This document shows positions 59,799-64,000 of a stretch of 64,000 nt of DNA, one piece after another. This stretch comes from Paramecium sonneborni (lineage: Eukaryota; Ciliophora; Oligohymenophorea; Peniculida; Parameciidae), in assembly GCA_905182985.1 (NCBI GenBank), contig CAJJDN010000118.1, positions 117,825 through 181,824 of the forward strand, written 5' to 3'. Position 1 is the first letter of the stretch; every line of letters begins with the position of its first letter. The translations under genes were made by a program, and so were the position numbers. The notes beneath the pieces were generated by a model, which had not been told where the DNA came from, ran no database searches, and saw nothing but the letters and a program-made list of their open reading frames with translations.

Positions 59799-60751
59799 AT
59801 GAATCATATTAATGTATTTCCTTATTGATAATCAAGAATAGATTAAAAACTAATTGTTCTACAAATAATTATGAATATCATCATATTACAAATCTTAAGA
59901 TTAAAAAATATTGTCATTTACTAATCTAGAATAAACCTCCTTAATTTTAAAAATATTTTATTTCTGATCAATTTCTATTCCATTTATTGGATTAAAGAGA
60001 TTATGAAAAAATACTTTAAATTGCATTGAAATTTATTGTTAATTATATTTAGAATTAATAATTTATTGCTAAATAAACTAATTAATTTTAATTATCTTCA
60101 AGAAATACATAAAATATTAATCAAATTATAAGAGATATTGTTTCACCTATCAAATGTAAAATTCAATCTTAATCATAATTTTTTGATTAATAATTAAAAA
60201 ATAATAATCGATCTTGTCAAACATAACCTTGTTATTCAAAATCTTAATAAATGATTTAGTTTAATTTAGCACTTCGTTAACAATCATCTATTATTTCTTC
60301 AATTTAATAAGATAATCTTAATTCTCCTAAATTTAATGAAAATACTATTAATGCAATTGATGAAATTTCTTTTGAAAAGTCTTGTATGAAAAAAAGGAAT
60401 GAAAATTTAATTGAAAATCAAACTAATTATCCATTTATCAATCGATAAAGTTATCAAGAAATTTAGGAAAGAAAAAGTCCTAATAATTTAAGTTTATTAT
60501 CAACACCTAAGTAAAAAGAATCTGAGAACAAAAAACTAGAAATAGATTTTAATAACTTTTGTATTCCTATTTAAGATACAAAAAGAAAAGAAAAAAATAA
60601 AAGTTCTTTCCAATGGTTATCAAATGATAAGTTAGATGAAGCTAAACTTAAAAAATAATTGCCATAAACTCTTCAGCCCCATGATTTTATGAAAAAAAGA
60701 TAGAATATTCCTGGAAGAAAAACAGGCACCAATTTATTATTAAATTATTGA
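59799..60751 (+). CDS. hypothetical protein, helical N-terminus and Ser/Asn-rich tail
   Basis: A 309-residue model with a 23-nt intron immediately after MNHIN; length is divisible by three. Residues ~30-95 form a compact helical segment (QKYFISDQFLFHLLDQRDYE, KILQIALKFIVNYIQNQQF) that resembles an N-terminal binding module. The rest is Ser/Asn/Gln-rich and probably disordered (QSSIISSIQQDNLNSPKF, SPNNLSLLSTPKQKESEN), ending in the basic MKKRQNIPGRKTGTN. It is divergent from the coiled-coil gene with only ~34 bp between start codons. Function unknown. Confidence 0.6.
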
Positions 60752-62052
60752 AGATTAATAAAATTTAATTATTTCAATGGACAAATAAATATTCTATACA
60801 AAAGAAACATATATACTCAAATTAATGAAATATATATAATTTCAATTTTTTATTCTAAATCAATTTTCATAACCCTTTTTAATTAGGTGTTTTATTAGCT
60901 CAAAATAATCTTTTCCAAATAATAAAATTCTTTAATATTTTAACAATAAAAAAACTTGGAAAATGTTCTCTTGAACTAATTTAATAGACATTTTGATTAG
61001 AAAATCGAGTCGCCTCTTGCTAAATTCTAAAATTAGAAATAAAATCTATTGCTTTGTATAAAATTGTGACTATCACATTCTATAAAGTTGTGTTTTGAAT
61101 AACTGTATCTTTAGAATATACATTTTTATGTAGTCTAAATCTAAATTATCCAATATACCTATGGAGAAATTAATTTACAAAATTTAATAATTATAATTTG
61201 CTATGATATACTAAATCCATCCATCAATTATTCCAAACTCTATTTTATTTTCTTAAAGTTTTTCAAATTATTATTTATATTTTATAAACCCAAATAAGAT
61301 TCAACTAAATGGGATTTTATCAATGACTTAAAAATATCATAGTAGCTTTCTTAATTATTGATATCACTTCCAAATGTATTTCATCTTTACTGAAAAATAG
61401 TTAAAGATTGGAGTGATGTAATTTTTGAAATCATATTCTGACAAACCATATCTTAATAGATTGCACTAAGTTTAGAAATATTAATTAATATAATTATTAT
61501 TACATTATTAAGGTTAATGTAAAAAATTAAAAGGTGTAAATTAAACTTTATAAATTACTTCTATTTTATAACATTAATCTAATCACAAATTCTCTTATTT
61601 AATTTATATAATTTATCAAAGAATTTTTTGATAAATAAGTTAGTGAATTGATAACTAATATTTTATTGAGATCGTCTTCAATATTTTGAATTTTTGTTTT
61701 CAGTTTATAATTTTCTTATATAATAATTGATTAATTATAATAAAATAAGTGTATATATTTTTATTTTAGAATAAGAATATAATAGCTTGTCCTTAAAATT
61801 GAAATAAATATATAAAGAAGCTAAAATAGTAAATTTAAAAAAAAACATATTATAAAAGGAATTGTTATTGGGAAATAATTAATTCTCATTCAGATTGTAA
61901 TATTAAAGTTGAATAGTGAATAAAAATTTATATTAATATTATTTTGTATGAATTAGAAAATAATTAATTGAAATGAATATCAGATTTATATCAGAAACAT
62001 AATATGTTTGAGTATAAAAATAAATGATAATGTATTTAATAAAAATATTAAG
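60752..62052 (-). pseudogene. 1.3 kb without an intact gene; decayed minus-strand coding text
   Basis: Between ~61740 and ~60950 the minus strand carries convincing protein text in shifting frames (QENYKLKTKIQNIEDDLNK, QYGLSEYDFKNYITPIFNYF, SKDEIHLEVISIIKKA, KIEFGIIDGWIQYIIANY) broken by TGAs. No start or consistent set of introns links them. The remainder (60752-60940 and 61750-62052) shows nothing. Likely a dead gene; an unresolved intron-rich gene is the alternative. Confidence 0.4.
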
Positions 62053-63252
62053 ATGAAAAAGTATTTATAATGTGATAGTAAATTTTGGTAAATAAATATT
62101 GATGATAATGAGACACAGTTATTCATAAGATATGGAAATTTGTGTGATTATGAAGAATTAAATGTGAAAAAAGTGGAGAAGTAATTTCAATCAAAAGAAG
62201 AATGTGAGAAATATTATTAAGAGGCATCAAAAATGAAATTAGAAAAAGGATATATAGAAGTGCAGGCAGGTTAATAAATTTAATAGTAATAATTAAAAAA
62301 GGATTCAGAAATATAATAAAATCGTAGTGTATAATAAAAGTAGCAATAGAAATAGATTGATACAATAAAAAGAAGTGGTTTAATAAAGGCAGATACAATA
62401 GCTGCATTAACAGATGATGCTTTAAGAGGACGATAATAATTAATAAAAGGTGGTGTAGTAGATTTAGGGAAAGGTACAATTCCAACAGGTAAAGTAATGC
62501 TAGCATAAACATGGAATGAAGAAATAGATCCAAAGGGTTATTATTTAAGTGAGAAATTAGATGGAATGAGAATGATTTGGACAGGTTCAAAAATGTATTC
62601 AAGAAATGGTAATCCTATATAATTTCCTGAATTTTTTGTAAAAGGTTGGCCAAAATCATATTTAGATGGTGAATTATGGTTGGAGAGAGATTAATTTTCT
62701 AAATTAGTTTCAATAACAAAAAGATAAGTTCCAGTAGAAGAAGATTGGAGAAGAGTAAAATATATGGTTTTTGATGCTCCAGGATTGAAATTACCATTTA
62801 AAGATAGATATTAGAAATTTAAATAAGCATGTGAATAAGCAAATGAATATATAGTATATGTTCCACATATAGAATGCAAAGGTTATGATCACATGATAGA
62901 TGAATTAGAAGCAGTATAAGAGAAAGAAGGTGAAGGATTAATGTTAAGAGATCCTGATAGTTTATATGAATAAAGAAGATCTGATAAATTATTAAAAGTA
63001 AAGACATTTTAAGATGATGAAGCTACAGTATTAGCACATGAATAAGGAAGTGGAAGATGTTAAGGAATGCTTGGATCTTTAAAAGTTAAAAATACTAGTG
63101 GAATTATATTTAATATAGGATCAGGTTTAACAGATGATATAAGATAAAAACCACCAAAAATTGGATCTACTATTACATATAAATATTATGGAGTATCAAA
63201 AAATAATGTTCCTAGATTCCCTATTTACTTAAGAGAAAGACCTAAAGAATGA
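62053..63252 (+). CDS. ATP-dependent DNA ligase with N-terminal WGR-like domain
   Basis: Single-exon, 399 residues. Residues ~1-75 resemble a WGR domain (FWQINIDDNETQLFIRYGN, then KQFQSKEECEKYYQEASKM and KGYIEV), the DNA/nucleic-acid-binding module best known from PARPs. The catalytic part begins with motif I SEKLDGMRMIW (nucleotidyl-accepting Lys at ~168), then motif III SYLDGELWLER, IIIa YMVFDAP, IV EGEGLMLRDPDS and V LLKVKTFQDDEA. An OB-fold ends the protein (GSLKVKNTSGIIFNIGSG). The core is as small as minimal ChlV/bacterial-type ligases. It should seal nicked DNA with ATP. The pairing with WGR suggests recruitment to breaks, relevant in a ciliate that excises and rejoins DNA, but that role is inference. 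Confidence 0.87.
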
Positions 63253-63298
63253 ATCAATTTTATATATATTTAATTACTATATATAAATTAATATTATT

Positions 63299-64000
63299 AT
63301 GAATTCAGATTGTGTAGAATGTAAAGAAAAAGATTTAAAGATTAAAGAATTAAAATAGAAAATTAAAGAATTAGAAGAATAAATTGAAGCTTTTGGACCT
63401 GAGCTATCTTAAGTCAAGAAACTTGATGAAACTTCACAAAGGCTTTTGAAAGAAAATATTCAAAAAGTTATTGGCGATTTAATTGGTTCAGATCCTAAAT
63501 AAAAGTATATTTAATATACATTATCTTAGGATAAATTAAATGAAACCTTTCTAAAGAACATAAACTAGTAATTTGACTGAAATTTTAAAATAACCAATTA
63601 TTGATGAATAACATACCTATCTTGGATAAAGATTTTTTGAACATTTTCTAATAATCGGACCAGATATAGAAGCATTATAATAATTAGATTAACATACAAA
63701 TGAAATCAAAGTCAAACCTAAAATTCTATATTAATTCCCTAATGTTAATGATTCCCTTTAGTAATCTAATTTATAATATTCTTAGTGATATGGTTCCTCT
63801 TTACATATTTCCCAATGATATTTTAACCAAAAAATTAGAAGCCAATGCTCATAATTTCAATGAAAAAGTGTTACCAGAATTAAAGTAAATTATAATGCAA
63901 ACTCTATAATTAACTAAAGGAGATAATGAATACTCTATTACTATACCTAGAGAAGATATTTAAAATAATAGTAGAATGACTGTAAGTGAATTTGTCTAAG
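63299..64000 (+). CDS. DENN-domain protein, N-terminal part (runs off the window)
   Basis: Starts MNSDCVECKEKDLKIKELK, a charged coiled coil of ~60 residues. After a 25-nt intron (63505-63529) an upstream-DENN-like segment follows: QRFFEHFLIIGPDIEAL and KVKPKILYQFPN, with the typical FEHFxxxG and PKxLxxFP spacing. A second 25-nt intron (63761-63785) restores the frame to DMVPLYIFPNDILTKKLE. DENN proteins are Rab guanine-nucleotide exchange factors. The central DENN core would lie beyond 64000, so the call rests on the uDENN part alone. It begins 46 bp after the ligase stop. Confidence 0.7.

Noticed and set aside
62123..62602. 159-residue hydrophobic minus-strand frame
   Set aside because: Antisense of the first part of the DNA ligase, whose motifs are unmistakable on the plus strand.
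1..64000. Reading TGA as tryptophan throughout
   Set aside because: Almost all good genes end cleanly at TGA and use TGG for Trp; in-frame TGAs are confined to loci that also have frameshifts, so decay is the simpler explanation.

Overview
The window reads as macronuclear DNA of a ciliate, most likely a Paramecium. The DNA is very AT-rich, and genes only make sense when TAA and TAG are read as glutamine and TGA is the sole stop. Coding sequences are packed tightly (convergent stops 34 bp apart near 51.87 kb) and are cut by tiny GT..AG introns. About 60 introns were placed by eye, nearly all 20-35 nt and many exactly 25 or 26 nt. Recognisable genes are typical eukaryotic ones: Rab GTPase, TRAPPC2, ribosomal protein eS28, type I DnaJ, TTC4, proline dehydrogenase, an RBR ubiquitin ligase and an alveolin-like cortical protein. 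No rRNA, tRNA, telomere repeat, CRISPR array or transposase was found.

Layout. 0-17.7 kb: TRAPPC2, a membrane protein, a kinase remnant (-), a degenerate histidine-kinase-like membrane protein (-), a WD-repeat protein, a decayed zinc-finger gene, a SPRY-like protein, a single-pass membrane protein, a protein kinase, a Rab (-), a two-CHHC-finger/coiled-coil/RING protein and an RBR E3. 17.7-27.4 kb: a small unknown gene, a secreted 1,813-residue protein with six LamG-like repeats (-) and a second histidine-kinase-like protein (-). 27.4-29.2 kb: a gene desert. 29.2-40.3 kb: a 1,170-residue unknown protein, an acylated mini-protein, an LRR/coiled-coil/EF-hand protein (-), proline dehydrogenase and a mini-protein (-). 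41-49 kb: a second B-box/WD40 protein, coiled-coil proteins, a decayed coiled-coil gene and DnaJ, all on the minus strand. 49.2-59.8 kb: a charged repeat protein, TTC4, eS28, several unknown proteins and the alveolin-like protein. 59.8-64 kb: unknown genes, a WGR/ATP-dependent DNA ligase and the start of a DENN-domain gene that runs off the right edge.

Three blocks of 0.85-1.26 kb occur twice, each pair separated by a single N or a run of Ns. They look like unmerged contig overlaps, so the second gene copies they create should not be counted. Several gene remnants with in-frame TGAs and frameshifts (kinase, zinc finger, coiled coils) sit between intact genes, as expected for decaying paralogues after whole-genome duplication.

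Gene models were read by eye. Lengths were checked for divisibility by three after intron removal wherever a full model is given. Genes with joins that could not be resolved are marked as such.
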